From Thiohalomonas sp. (lineage in GTDB: Bacteria; Pseudomonadota; Gammaproteobacteria; GRL18), in the NCBI GenBank assembly GCA_023864145.1, contig JAIVER010000091.1, forward strand, positions 1 to 5,845: a stretch of DNA of 5,845 nucleotides, given 5' to 3'. Under the pieces are notes generated by a model. The model did not search any database. It saw nothing but the letters and a program-made list of their open reading frames with translations, and was not told where the DNA came from. Below, in pieces: positions 1 to 5,845 of this stretch (positions are counted from its first letter, which is position 1; each line of letters starts with the position of its first letter). A program made the translations under genes and the position numbers.

Positions 1-70
1 TTTCATGGGCTGTGAGAGTAATTTGCGTCATTGGATAATTTTGATCTTCTTCTCTATGAAAATCAAGCAT
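1..70 (-). CDS. Possible 5' end of an unidentified gene, cut by the left window edge
   Basis: On the minus strand an ATG at 70-68 opens a frame that stays open to the window edge, giving about 23 residues that begin MLDFHREEDQNYP and continue MTQITLTAHE. A second in-frame ATG at 31-29 is another possible start. A TGA at 82-80 closes the frame upstream, so a gene would have to begin within this stretch. Neither ATG has a convincing ribosome binding site at normal spacing. The ITLT stretch loosely recalls the start of A-type iron-sulfur carrier proteins (IscA/ErpA family), but ten residues are too few for an assignment. An open frame this short can easily occur by chance. It lies on the same strand as sucA and beyond the putative terminator, which would fit a separate downstream gene. 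Confidence 0.22.
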   Translation of the reverse strand, partial: MLDFHREEDQNYPMTQITLTAHE

Positions 71-109
71 TTTTATAGGTCATGGGTATAAAACCGTTAA
101 AAAATGCTT
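65..109. repeat. 10-bp perfect inverted repeat downstream of sucA
   Basis: AAGCATTTTT at 65-74 is exactly complementary to AAAAATGCTT at 100-109, with a 25-base loop. Inside the loop, GGT at 78-80 and ACC at 93-95 could add three more pairs. The left arm overlaps the possible ATG at 68-70. The right arm is also the distal arm of the shorter hairpin at 99-129, so the two structures would be mutually exclusive in a transcript. On the minus strand the hairpin is not followed at once by a long T run, so it is not a textbook terminator. Confidence 0.4.
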
Positions 110-129
110 TCATCAAATTAAGCTTTTTT
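99..129 (-). terminator. Weak AT-rich candidate terminator after sucA
   Basis: Starting 15 bases past the sucA stop, the minus strand reads AAAAAAGCTT, a 10-base loop, then AAGCATTTTTT. The arms give four GC-containing pairs (GCTT with AAGC), one A-A mismatch, then five A-T pairs. The closing arm ends in six T residues, which could serve as the U tract. The stem is short and poor in G and C, so termination would probably be weak or may not occur. Position and orientation are right for the end of a sucB-lpd-sucA transcript. No better terminator is visible in the 144 bases after sucA. Confidence 0.33.
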
Positions 130-144
130 ATTTTCCATAATGAT

Positions 145-3003
145 TTACAAGCCCAATGCAGTTTGAACAACTAATGTTTGTGCAACAACATGTGCATTAT
201 GACTGCCTTCTGCTGAAGCAGCCATAGCGGCTCTGCTAACCACTTCTAACTGCTGAGCTCCATCAGTTTTAGGCAGCAAGTCAACTAACCAGGGCTGAAT
301 GTTCAGCCATGCTCCCTGATTAAAAGGCTCTTCCTGACACCATGTGCAAACTTTTGCAGAAGCATACTTATTGAATATATTGCTTAAACACTCCTCTGGA
401 AAAGGATATAACTGCTCAATACGGATCAGTGCTGTATTGAACAGTTTTTCACTGCGCCGCTGCGCCAAAAGTTCATAATAGATTTTTCCGGTGCACAGAA
501 TAATCCGCTCAATCTTGTCAGGTGATAAAATATCATCAATTTCATCTATCACTGCCTGAAATCCAGTTTCTGTAAATTCATCCATGCTGCTGACGGCAAG
601 AGGATGACGTAGCAAGCTTTTGGGAGACATGACAATCAGGGGCTTACGATAACGACGAATCATCTGACGGCGAAGCATATGAAACACTTGAGCAGGTGTG
701 GTGGGTACACATACCTGCATATTTTCCTGCGCACAAAGTTGCAGATAGCGTTCCAGTCGTGCAGATGAATGTTCTGGTCCCATTCCTTCATAGCCATGAG
801 GCAATAACATCACCAGACCACTTAATAAATCCCATTTTTGTTCAGCAGAGCTGATGAATTGATCGATAACCACCTGAGCACCATTGGCAAAATCACCAAA
901 CTGCGATTCCCAGATAACCAGCATATCAGCTTCTGTGGTGGCATAGCCATATTCAAATGCGAGCACTGCTTCCTCTGACAGCAGCGAATCAATAACCGTG
1001 AATGATGACTGATCTTCGGTTATATGCTGCAAGGGAATATAGACTTCACCATTTTCCTGATTATGGAAGACAGCATGGCGGTGAAAGAAGGTGCCACGAG
1101 CACAATCTTCACCCGATAAACGAATGGGAAAGCCTTCCTGAAGTAAAGCAGCATAGGCAAGATTTTCACCAAAGCCCCAATCTGCCGGCAGATCACCTGA
1201 AGCCATTTGGGCACGTTTGTCAATAATGCTGGCGACACGTGCGTTGAGCTTAAAATTTTCAGGAACTAAAGTCAGTTTTTTACCAAGAAAACTAAATCGA
1301 TCTTGCGAAATCAAAGTGTTGCTAGGAGCTTTCCAGTGTGCGCCTTTGAAGCGCCGCCAATCCACGGGGAATTCCTGTTGGAGTGTCGATCTTTTAAGTA
1401 AATGCGGAACCGTAGGTATACCTCGATCCAGAGAATTACGGTATTCTTTAATTAAATCCATAACTTCTTCAGGCTTAATAAGATTATCTTTAATAAGACG
1501 TTGAGCATATCGCTTCTGCGTGGTTGGTAATGCTTTAATTTTTTGATACATTATTGGCTGAGTTGCAGAAGGCTCATCTGCCTCATTGTGACCATGACGA
1601 CGATAACAAACCAGATCGATAAAGACATCCTTGTTAAAGGTATTGCGATAATCCACGGCAATTTTTATTATGTTAATAACATCTTCAGGACGATCACCAT
1701 TGACATGAAAAACCGGTGCACCCACCATCTTGGCGAGATCGGTGCAATATTCTGTAGAACGCGAGTCACTCTTAATGCTAGTGGTAAAACCTATCTGGTT
1801 GTTGATGACAATATGAATGGTACCGTGGGTTATGAAACCTCGGGTATGTGACATATTCAAGGTCTCCATATTAACCCCCTGCCCGGCTAATGCCGCATCA
1901 CCATGAATGACTACGGGAATAACAGCTTTGCCCGGTTCAGTATAACGCCGATCCTGTCTGGCACGAACTGCACCTTCTACAACAGGACCTACTATTTCCA
2001 AATGCGATGGATTAAAGGCCAGAACAAGATGTATTCCTCCCCCAGGAGTTGACATGTCTGACGCATAACCCAGATGATATTTTACATCTCCGGTACGACC
2101 TCCATTATCAACCCTGCCTTCGAATTCATTAAAGAGATCTTCCGGAGATTTTCCCATAATATTGATCAATACATTCAAACGTCCGCGATGAGCCATACCA
2201 ATTACAATTTCATCGGCACCTTGTGTACCTGCATGTTGAATTAATTCATCCAGCATTGGAATCAGGCTGTCAGCACCTTCCAGAGAAAAACGTTTTTGCC
2301 CCACATATCTGGAGTGCAGATAACGCTCTAGTGTTTCTGCTGCAATAAGCTTTTTCAGGATTTCCTTACGCTTCTGCTGTGTATAGCTAATGCCATTATG
2401 GTGTTCTTCCAGACGTTGCTGCAACCATCGTTTCTCATCAGTACCCGAGATAAACATATATTGTGTACCAACCGCATCACAATAGGATTTTTCAAGTTGT
2501 GCAATTATTTCTCTCAGGGTCAAGGTACTTTTGGCAACAAGAGAACCGCTGTTAAATATTTTTGACAAATCTGTTTCATCAAGACCATGAAATTTTAATG
2601 TTAATTCTGGTATATCTATTGGAGCGGTCATACATCTGATGCACACTTCATCCAGAGGATTGGTTTTTGCTCGCAGATGTCCCAGGAAACGATAGGCATT
2701 AATGAGCTGTAATACTTTGACCTGTTTTGTACTTCCGATTTCAGAAGTTCTCTTTTTTAACAGCCCCTGATTTTTTTTTTGCAAGGCAATATTTCTAAAA
2801 CGGGTTCTTACATCAGAGTGAATCACCTCAGATCGTACGTCTTTTGTTTGATCCAGTTTTGAAAAATAAGTACGCCAGTCTGAGGATACATTCTTTGGAT
2901 TGTGCAAATAGGCTTCATAAAGTGATTCCAGATACATGACATTATTTCCATCAAGCAAAGAATCCATATCAACTTTAGCTTTGGTGACAGCTTTTGTCTT
3001 CAT
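145..3003 (-). CDS. sucA: 2-oxoglutarate dehydrogenase E1 component, thiamine-diphosphate dependent
   Basis: This 952-residue cytoplasmic enzyme decarboxylates 2-oxoglutarate and reductively succinylates the lipoyl group of E2. Its length is close to the 930-950 residues usual for proteobacterial SucA. The N-terminal E2-binding segment is visible at about residues 20-50 (MYLESLYEAYLHNP). The thiamine-diphosphate domain includes MAHRGRLNVL (His272), HGDAALAGQG (367-376, with Asp369), INNQIGFTTS from about 400, and CYRRHGHNEADEP around 466-478. The pyrimidine-binding transketolase-like half starts near 605. It contains EDCARGTFFHRHAV, WESQFGDFANGAQVVIDQF, HGYEGMGPEHSSARLERY (His745) and VMSPKSLLRHPLAVSS, and the C-terminal domain follows. 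No frame break or missing motif was found. The ATG start is supported by AAAGGGAG five bases upstream, and the stop is TAA. It is the last gene of the block, 85 bases after lpd, whereas sucA is first in most bacteria. Confidence 0.97.
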   Translation of the reverse strand: MKTKAVTKAKVDMDSLLDGNNVMYLESLYEAYLHNPKNVSSDWRTYFSKLDQTKDVRSEVIHSDVRTRFRNIALQKKNQGLLKKRTSEIGSTKQVKVLQLINAYRFLGHLRAKTNPLDEVCIRCMTAPIDIPELTLKFHGLDETDLSKIFNSGSLVAKSTLTLREIIAQLEKSYCDAVGTQYMFISGTDEKRWLQQRLEEHHNGISYTQQKRKEILKKLIAAETLERYLHSRYVGQKRFSLEGADSLIPMLDELIQHAGTQGADEIVIGMAHRGRLNVLINIMGKSPEDLFNEFEGRVDNGGRTGDVKYHLGYASDMSTPGGGIHLVLAFNPSHLEIVGPVVEGAVRARQDRRYTEPGKAVIPVVIHGDAALAGQGVNMETLNMSHTRGFITHGTIHIVINNQIGFTTSIKSDSRSTEYCTDLAKMVGAPVFHVNGDRPEDVINIIKIAVDYRNTFNKDVFIDLVCYRRHGHNEADEPSATQPIMYQKIKALPTTQKRYAQRLIKDNLIKPEEVMDLIKEYRNSLDRGIPTVPHLLKRSTLQQEFPVDWRRFKGAHWKAPSNTLISQDRFSFLGKKLTLVPENFKLNARVASIIDKRAQMASGDLPADWGFGENLAYAALLQEGFPIRLSGEDCARGTFFHRHAVFHNQENGEVYIPLQHITEDQSSFTVIDSLLSEEAVLAFEYGYATTEADMLVIWESQFGDFANGAQVVIDQFISSAEQKWDLLSGLVMLLPHGYEGMGPEHSSARLERYLQLCAQENMQVCVPTTPAQVFHMLRRQMIRRYRKPLIVMSPKSLLRHPLAVSSMDEFTETGFQAVIDEIDDILSPDKIERIILCTGKIYYELLAQRRSEKLFNTALIRIEQLYPFPEECLSNIFNKYASAKVCTWCQEEPFNQGAWLNIQPWLVDLLPKTDGAQQLEVVSRAAMAASAEGSHNAHVVAQTLVVQTALGL

Positions 3004-3088
3004 AAAAACTCCCTTTAAAATACAGAATAATCTAGTGATATCTTTTACCCTGAATAAATCACTTGAACCTGAATATACCCTCTGCAGA
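3004..3088 (-). other. lpd-sucA intergenic gap with small repeats
   Basis: This is the only gap of notable size inside the block. It holds an 8-bp direct repeat (CCTGAATA on the plus strand at 3049-3056 and 3068-3075, 19 bases apart). It also holds a 6-bp inverted repeat, AGTGAT at 3034-3039 and ATCACT at 3058-3063, whose right arm lies between the two direct copies. The sucA ribosome binding site is at the left end. AT-rich stretches such as TAGATT and TATATT could serve as -10 boxes, but none has a good -35 hexamer at 16-18 bases. I therefore call no promoter, although the gap would allow sucA to have its own. No terminator follows lpd. Confidence 0.4.
3009..3016 (-). promoter_or_regulatory. 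Ribosome binding site of sucA
   Basis: The minus strand reads AAAGGGAG followed by TTTTT and the ATG at 3003-3001. The purine-rich core has a five-base spacer, which is a normal Shine-Dalgarno arrangement and fixes the sucA start. Confidence 0.75.
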
Positions 3089-4529
3089 TCACTTGCGGTG
3101 GCGATTTACTGCATGGATTACTCGTTTATCCAGCGCCAATGCCGCTTTGTGGATAGTTTCAGATAGTGAGGGATGAGCAAAAATCATTCTTGACAAATCT
3201 TCTGAGGTGTTTTCATTTCCCATGGCAATTACCGCTTGAGCAATTAATTCTGAAGCCATTGGCCCGACGATATGCACACCTAACAATCGATCCGTTACAC
3301 TGTCTGCAATAATTTTTACCAGAGCAGCAGCCTAATTCATGCCTTTTGCCCGGCCATTAGCAGCAAAGGAGAAACTACCGCAACGATAACCAACACCTGC
3401 TTCCTTTAATTCTTCTTCTGTTTTAGCAACCCAGGCAATTTCGGGTCGTGTATAGATAAACCCAGGGACAGTCATTATAATCAATATAAGGTTTGTGCCC
3501 TGCAATACGTTCAGCAAAAGCAATACCTTCTTCAGAAGGTTTGTGCGCCAGCATCGGACCTCGCACCACATCACCTACAGCATAAACACCCGGAATATTG
3601 GTTTCACACTCATCGTCAACATCAATACGACCACTTTCATCAAGCTTCAAACATGCTTCATCAACGGCAATCCCCGTCACATTAGGGTGCCTGCCAACCG
3701 AGACGATGATGCGATCTACAGCTAATTGTTGTTCACCATCCTGCTCTGTGTATTCCATAATCAATTCATTATCATTGATCTGTCTATGAGTAATGCGTGA
3801 ACCCAGACGAATATCCAAACCTTGTTTTTTCAATTCTCGTCTGGCAAATTTTGCAATTTTCTGATCTGCCGCACCAAGAAAATCATTCATCGCTTCAAGA
3901 ATAACGACTTGAGAACCTAAGCGCCTCCAGACACTGCCTAACTCAAGAGCAATAACACCAGCACCAATAATCCCTAATCGTTCAGGAACGCTGTGCCAGT
4001 TTAAAGCACCTTCGTTATCAACTATGCGGTCAGCGGTTAATGGCACACAGGAAAGTTCAATGGCTGAGGAGCCTGTTGCCAGAATAATATTTTCAACTTG
4101 ATAAATTTTAGCCTCAGCTTCTGACAAAGGTTCAAATCTCACCTCTTTATTCGCCAGTAAAGTCCCCCTGCCTTGCAGCCAGTCAATGTTATTTGCCTGA
4201 AATAACTGAGCAATACCTGCGGTTAAGTCACTAACAATTTTGTCTTTACGGGCAATTATCAGCGAAGTATCCATTTGCACATCAGCAACTGAAATACCAT
4301 GCTCTCTGCTATGTTTACTGATGAATTCAAACTGTTCTGAGCTTTCTAATAACGCTTTTGAAGGAATGCAGCCAACATTCAGGCAAGTCCCACCCAAAGC
4401 AGGTTTGCCCGCTTTATTAAGGCATTGATCAATACACGCTGTCTTCATACCCAATTGCGCACAGCGGATAGCCGCCACATAACCTGCCGGGCCGCCGCCA
4501 ATAACAATGACATCATATTTATCTGACAT
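3089..4529 (-). pseudogene. lpd: Dihydrolipoamide dehydrogenase (E3), disrupted by a frameshift and a nonsense codon
   Basis: E3 reoxidises dihydrolipoyl-E2 using FAD and NAD+. The first 360 or so codons are intact: FAD motif GGGPAG (11-16), redox disulfide in GGTCLNVGC (Cys49, Cys54), ATGS at 151-154, NAD motif GAGVIALELGS (189-199) and the second FAD motif [15 protein letters not shown]. After GHKPYIDYN the frame fails and ends in TAA at 3423. The expected continuation ([20 protein letters not shown]) lies in the frame reached by removing one base near 3458-3473. A TAG at 3332-3334 then interrupts that frame, followed by LVKIIAD, LLGVHIVGPMASELIAQ and the catalytic HPSLSE segment to a TGA at 3089. 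The 1441 bases equal 480 codons plus one base, a normal length for Lpd with net +1. The main 368-residue product lacks the dimerisation domain and the catalytic His-Glu pair. The ATG start is six bases after the sucB stop, suggesting coupled translation. The lesions may be real decay or sequence errors. Confidence 0.9.
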
Positions 4530-4535
4530 CTTTCT

Positions 4536-5744
4536 CTAAACCTCTAATAAAATACGTTGAGGTTTTTCAACCAGTTCTTTGATAGTACGCAGGAACAACA
4601 CAGCACTTTGCCCATCAATGATCTGATGATCATAAGAAAGCGCCACATACATCATTGGACGAATGACCATTTTATCATTTTCAACCACAACACGTTTATT
4701 AATACCATGCATACCTAAAATAGCACTTTGAGGAGGGTTTAAAATGGGTGTGGAAAAAAGTGAACCAAAGACACCTCCATTGGTGATAGTAAAGGTTCCG
4801 CCCGTCAGATCTTCCATATTCAATTTGCCTTCTTTTGCTTTTGCTGCATATCCTGCAATACCGGATTCAATATCCGCCATGCTCATTTGTTCAGCATTGC
4901 GAAAAATGGGGACGACCAGTCCTCGGGGTGAGGCAACAGCGATGCCGATATCACAATAGCCGTGGTAAATAACATCATCAGCATCAAGGGATGCGTTGAC
5001 CTCCGGGAATTGTTGTAAAGCAATAGAGGAGGCTTTTACAAATAAGGACATAAAACCTAAACGGGTATTGTGAGTTTTTTCAAAAAGCTCTTTAAATTCA
5101 TTGCGCATATCAATCAAAGGCTGCATATTAACTTCATTGAAAGTGGTCAACATAGCCGCTGATTGAGTTGCTTCATGTAAACGCTCAGCAATACGTTTTC
5201 GTAAACGTGTCATGGGCACACGTTCTTCAACTCGCCCCGGTGCATTGACTGTTAGGGGTTCTGTTGTTCCAAGAGTTGTTTCAATGGATGTTGATGCCTG
5301 TTTTTTCCGGACAGTATCAGTCACATCTTGTTTCAGAATACGACCCTTTTTGCCACTTCCTGAAACTTCATCAGCCTCAAGTTCATTCTCACGTAAGGCT
5401 TTTCGAACAGCGGGGCTGGTTTGTACTTTATGCGCTGTGCCCGCTGCTTCTATGGTGTTCAGATTATCAGCAGCAGAATCGCTTTTTCCCTGTGCTTCAG
5501 CAACAGCACCTTCTTTTATATAACCCAGCAATTGATTACTAACGACGATTGCTCCCTCTTCTTCAATAATAGCTTCCAAAACGCCAATTACAGTAGAAGG
5601 TATTTCAAGCACAACCTTATCAGTTTCAATCTCAACAAGGGGTTCATCAATGACAACACTCTCCCCGGGTTTCTTTAACCAGCCAACGACAAGTGCATCA
5701 GCAACTGATTCTGCTAAAACTGGAGTATTAATTTCAACAGCCAT
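4536..5744 (-). CDS. sucB: Dihydrolipoamide succinyltransferase, E2 core of 2-oxoglutarate dehydrogenase
   Basis: This 402-residue protein is the usual length for SucB. It forms the core of the complex and transfers succinyl from lipoamide to CoA. The N-terminal lipoyl domain (about 2-76) has the lipoylation site Lys43 in EIETDKVVLEIPS. An Ala/Glu-rich linker follows, then the peripheral-subunit-binding domain (about 108-146, SPAVRKALRENELEADEV and GRILKQDV), which docks E1 and E3. The catalytic domain (about 175-402) has PMTRLRKRIAERL, TTFNEVNMQPLIDMR, FTITNGGVFGSL, STPILNPPQSAILGMH and the active site SYDHQIIDG (His373, Asp377). Gln374 sits where arginine is usual in DHRxxDG. The chosen ATG gives the standard start (MAVEINTPVLAESV) and has AGGGGGGAG just upstream. 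The frame could be extended to a TTG at 5771, but that would add nine non-family residues spanning the binding site. The stop is TAG, six bases before lpd. Confidence 0.96.
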   Translation of the reverse strand: MAVEINTPVLAESVADALVVGWLKKPGESVVIDEPLVEIETDKVVLEIPSTVIGVLEAIIEEEGAIVVSNQLLGYIKEGAVAEAQGKSDSAADNLNTIEAAGTAHKVQTSPAVRKALRENELEADEVSGSGKKGRILKQDVTDTVRKKQASTSIETTLGTTEPLTVNAPGRVEERVPMTRLRKRIAERLHEATQSAAMLTTFNEVNMQPLIDMRNEFKELFEKTHNTRLGFMSLFVKASSIALQQFPEVNASLDADDVIYHGYCDIGIAVASPRGLVVPIFRNAEQMSMADIESGIAGYAAKAKEGKLNMEDLTGGTFTITNGGVFGSLFSTPILNPPQSAILGMHGINKRVVVENDKMVIRPMMYVALSYDHQIIDGQSAVLFLRTIKELVEKPQRILLEV

Positions 5745-5747
5745 ACT

Positions 5748-5756
5748 CTCCCCCCT
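5748..5756 (-). promoter_or_regulatory. Strong ribosome binding site of sucB; decides its start
   Basis: The minus strand reads AGGGGGGAG, then AGT, then the ATG at 5744-5742. The G-rich core lies 3-6 bases from the ATG. It selects this ATG over the in-frame TTG at 5771, whose translation would run through the site. Confidence 0.75.
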
Positions 5757-5767
5757 GATATACCCAA

Positions 5768-5845
5768 TCAACTTGAAAATGCAGGATCGAACACTTGGAA
5801 ATTATCATTAATTCGAGAATCTAATGATTTTCCAATGCTCGGTAA
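5768..5845 (-). CDS. Possible 3' end of an unidentified upstream gene, cut by the right window edge
   Basis: Reading the minus strand from the right edge, one frame stays open for 25 codons (LPSIGKSLDSRINDNFQ, then VFDPAFSS) to a TGA at 5770-5768. That is 23 bases before the sucB ATG. The other two frames meet stops early. The spacing would suit a gene cotranscribed with sucB. I do not recognise the peptide, and an open frame of 25 codons is not significant on its own, so this may equally be the sucB leader. No convincing sigma-70 promoter was found here: the best -10-like box (GATAAT at 5806-5801) has no -35 at a suitable distance. Confidence 0.22.
   Translation of the reverse strand, partial: LPSIGKSLDSRINDNFQVFDPAFSS

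Noticed and set aside
2..91. Plus-strand open frame entering from the left edge and ending in TAA at 91
   Set aside because: About 30 codons with no recognisable peptide, overlapping inverted repeats and opposed to the strand of every real gene here; easily due to chance.
1002..1851. Plus-strand open frames of 74-102 codons opposite sucA
   Set aside because: They lie wholly antisense to a well-conserved gene, have no recognisable domains, and look like shadows of its codon pattern.
3332..3334. TAG as a recoded sense codon (pyrrolysine or reassigned stop)
   Set aside because: sucB itself ends in TAG at the normal family C-terminus, so TAG acts as a stop here. A frameshift also lies just upstream, and lpd is not a recoding gene family.
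3455..3467. Programmed ribosomal frameshift at a GGGTTTA heptamer in lpd
   Set aside because: The heptamer resembles a -1 slippery site but is in the wrong phase: the zero frame reads TGG GTT TAT, not G GGT TTA. The needed shift is +1, and a downstream in-frame TAG would still end translation. Lpd is not known to use recoding.
3332..3574. A separate 80-codon gene on the minus strand inside lpd
   Set aside because: Its second half is the displaced continuation of Lpd ([20 protein letters not shown]) and its first half is out-of-frame lpd sequence. It is a fragment of the broken gene, not an independent one.
4744..5678. Plus-strand open frames of 71-103 codons opposite sucB
   Set aside because: They are antisense to confirmed coding sequence and overlap each other in different frames, with no family resemblance.
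145..5744. Pyruvate or branched-chain dehydrogenase complex
   Set aside because: The E1 is a single large SucA-type chain with the HGHNEADEP and HGYEGMGPEHSSARLERY signatures. The E2 has one lipoyl domain and an OGDH-type core, which points to 2-oxoglutarate dehydrogenase.
5745..5771. Extended sucB start at TTG 5771
   Set aside because: The nine extra residues do not match the family N-terminus and would cover the strong ribosome binding site of the ATG at 5744.

Overview
The window carries one operon-like block on the minus strand that encodes the 2-oxoglutarate dehydrogenase complex of the TCA cycle. In transcription order (right to left) it holds E2 (sucB, dihydrolipoamide succinyltransferase), E3 (lpd, dihydrolipoamide dehydrogenase) and E1 (sucA, thiamine-diphosphate-dependent 2-oxoglutarate decarboxylase). 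The E1 protein shares long near-identical blocks with gammaproteobacterial SucA as I recall that family. The base composition is moderately AT-rich, about 40-45% GC by eye. I infer a gammaproteobacterium of modest GC; the genus cannot be read from this window.

Right edge to left: (1) 5768-5845 is a short open reading frame that runs in from outside the window and may be the tail of an upstream gene. (2) sucB, 4536-5744, is intact and has a strong ribosome binding site. (3) lpd, 3089-4529, starts 6 bases after sucB. It is full length in nucleotides but its last quarter is broken by a net +1 frameshift near 3458-3473 and an in-frame TAG at 3332-3334. (4) An 85-base gap contains small repeats. 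(5) sucA, 145-3003, is intact. (6) The left 144 bases hold AT-rich inverted repeats, including a possible weak terminator, and possibly the first codons of another minus-strand gene.

E1 decarboxylates 2-oxoglutarate and passes the succinyl group to the lipoyl-lysine of E2. E2 transfers it to CoA, and E3 reoxidises the lipoamide with FAD and NAD+. E1 and E2 look functional here. The E3 copy as written cannot make a complete enzyme, so the complex would need an E3 from elsewhere (for example one shared with pyruvate dehydrogenase), or else the lesions are sequencing or assembly errors.

I see no undescribed system here: no mobile element, CRISPR array, RNA gene or unfamiliar gene cassette. The points worth a second look are the clustered lesions in lpd, the E2-E3-E1 gene order instead of the usual E1-E2-E3, and a few substitutions at normally conserved sites.
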